Part shown: piece by piece, positions 5,903-6,426 of the stretch | Position numbering within the stretch: position 1 is the stretch's first letter | How the letters are laid out: each line of letters opens with the position of its first letter | Origin: an uncultured beta proteobacterium | GTDB lineage: Bacteria; Pseudomonadota; Gammaproteobacteria; Burkholderiales; Rhodocyclaceae | Length of the DNA: 6,426 nucleotides | NCBI GenBank assembly: GCA_903917505.1 | Contig: CAIXAY010000494.1 | Location: 1-6,426, forward strand | Reading direction: 5' to 3' | Notes under the pieces: model-generated | What the model was told of the DNA's origin: nothing | The model's input: only the letters and a program-made list of their open reading frames with translations | Database searches by the model: none | Program-made: the position numbers and the translations under genes

Positions 5903-6019
5903 TCGCAGATGGGGCGCCCAACGGTATCGGCAGGCCGCTGCCGCCTAAGATCTTCGGCGCGCCTTCCACAGAGCCGCACGCTCATGACATACAGGTTTCC
6001 GGATGCCGGGCTCGTTCGA

Positions 6020-6426
6020 CTAGAGGTGCTCGTTCTGCTCGTAGACGGCCTTCGCAATGCGCGCCAACTCGTCCTTGGCTATGCTCGCCGACAGGGCGTA
6101 GCCAAATTTTCCGTCGATCCAGTAAAAGACATTGACCGCACCCTCTTGCGCAAAGCGGAAAGCCGTCTCCTGATTGCCGACGTTTTCGGTCGACAGGTAG
6201 AGCGTCAGCCGCTGCCCGCTGCTGTCCTGATACATGAACTGGGCGACCGGGCCGCTATCGCCGGGCAGCAGGCGGCCGCCGATCAGGGTGTAGCCGAGCG
6301 CCGCGAGCTTGGGCGCGTGCACCGGCGTTCCGAGACGCTTGGAAAGCCAGGCGACGAGCTGGTCTTCATGATCGGCGCCGACCTCGACCGGGCGGCGCAT
6401 ATCGGGGCTGAACACCACGTGTGCGA
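6020..6426 (-). CDS. Anti-sigma factor, C-terminal part (5' end outside the window)
   Basis: The frame is open to the right window edge, so the start codon, N-terminal sigma-binding region and transmembrane helix are off-window; about 134 residues are visible. They match the periplasmic C-terminal region of the transmembrane anti-sigma factor family of proteobacteria (COG5662-like). Recognisable blocks are RRPVEVGADHEDQLVAWLSK, GYTLIGGRLLPG, AQFMYQD, QRLTLYLS and VNVFYWIDGKFGYALSA. A GTG at 6418 could serve as an internal start, but the preceding codons continue the same family pattern (...AHVVFSPDM...), so I treat the gene as truncated by the window. Such proteins hold an ECF sigma factor inactive at the membrane; the sigma gene would be expected just upstream, off-window. 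The family assignment is from pattern memory. Confidence 0.85.
   Translation of the reverse strand, partial: AHVVFSPDMRRPVEVGADHEDQLVAWLSKRLGTPVHAPKLAALGYTLIGGRLLPGDSGPVAQFMYQDSSGQRLTLYLSTENVGNQETAFRFAQEGAVNVFYWIDGKFGYALSASIAKDELARIAKAVYEQNEHL

Noticed and set aside
5928..5943. Hairpin CGGCAG-GCCG-CTGCCG after the anti-sigma gene
   Set aside because: Only a 6-bp stem, no U-tract on either strand and 77 bp from the stop; too weak to call a terminator.
5999..6009. Mini-palindrome CCGGATGCCGG just after the anti-sigma stop
   Set aside because: A 4-bp stem with a 3-nt loop is expected by chance in GC-rich DNA.

Overview
This GC-rich window (6426 bp) looks like a chromosomal stretch from a betaproteobacterium, possibly of the Rhodocyclales type. 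I infer this from the tRNA-Tyr sequence, the GC-rich codon use and the flavour of the proteins; no marker gene here fixes the taxon. There is no transposase, integrase, CRISPR array, phage gene or direct-repeat structure, and no protein-free stretch longer than 300 bases.

Layout, left to right. A tRNA-Tyr (GTA) on the minus strand is cut by the left edge. It has a clear promoter and is divergent from a plus-strand, membrane-anchored class I methyltransferase that starts at a TTG codon (244-1065). Converging on that gene is a NarL/LuxR-family response regulator on the minus strand (1090-1737), preceded by an AT-rich leader carrying two dyad symmetries. Next come a small cysteine-containing lipoprotein of unknown function (minus, 1921-2412) and, divergent from it across a 90-bp promoter region, a spermidine-synthase-like protein (plus, 2503-3279). 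The stop codon of the latter lies only 4 bp from the stop of a converging minus-strand operon. That operon encodes a cytoplasmic thioredoxin-like protein (5428-5865) followed, with a 4-bp ATGA overlap, by a membrane sensor histidine kinase with a Cache-type periplasmic domain and a PAS domain (3284-5431). At the right edge is the C-terminal part of an anti-sigma factor (minus, 6020 to beyond the window).

How the genes may work together. The histidine kinase has no receiver of its own, and the only response regulator in the window lies about 1.5 kb away in the same orientation. The simplest reading is a two-component system whose genes are separated by the divergent lipoprotein and spermidine-synthase-like pair. 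Translational coupling of the kinase to a thioredoxin-fold protein with a CxxC motif and two further nearby cysteines suggests a redox or folding link to sensing. The anti-sigma factor probably belongs to a separate extracytoplasmic-function sigma factor operon lying to the right. I see no clearly new defence or mobile system. The most unusual points are the thioredoxin-kinase coupling and the orphan spermidine-synthase-like protein.
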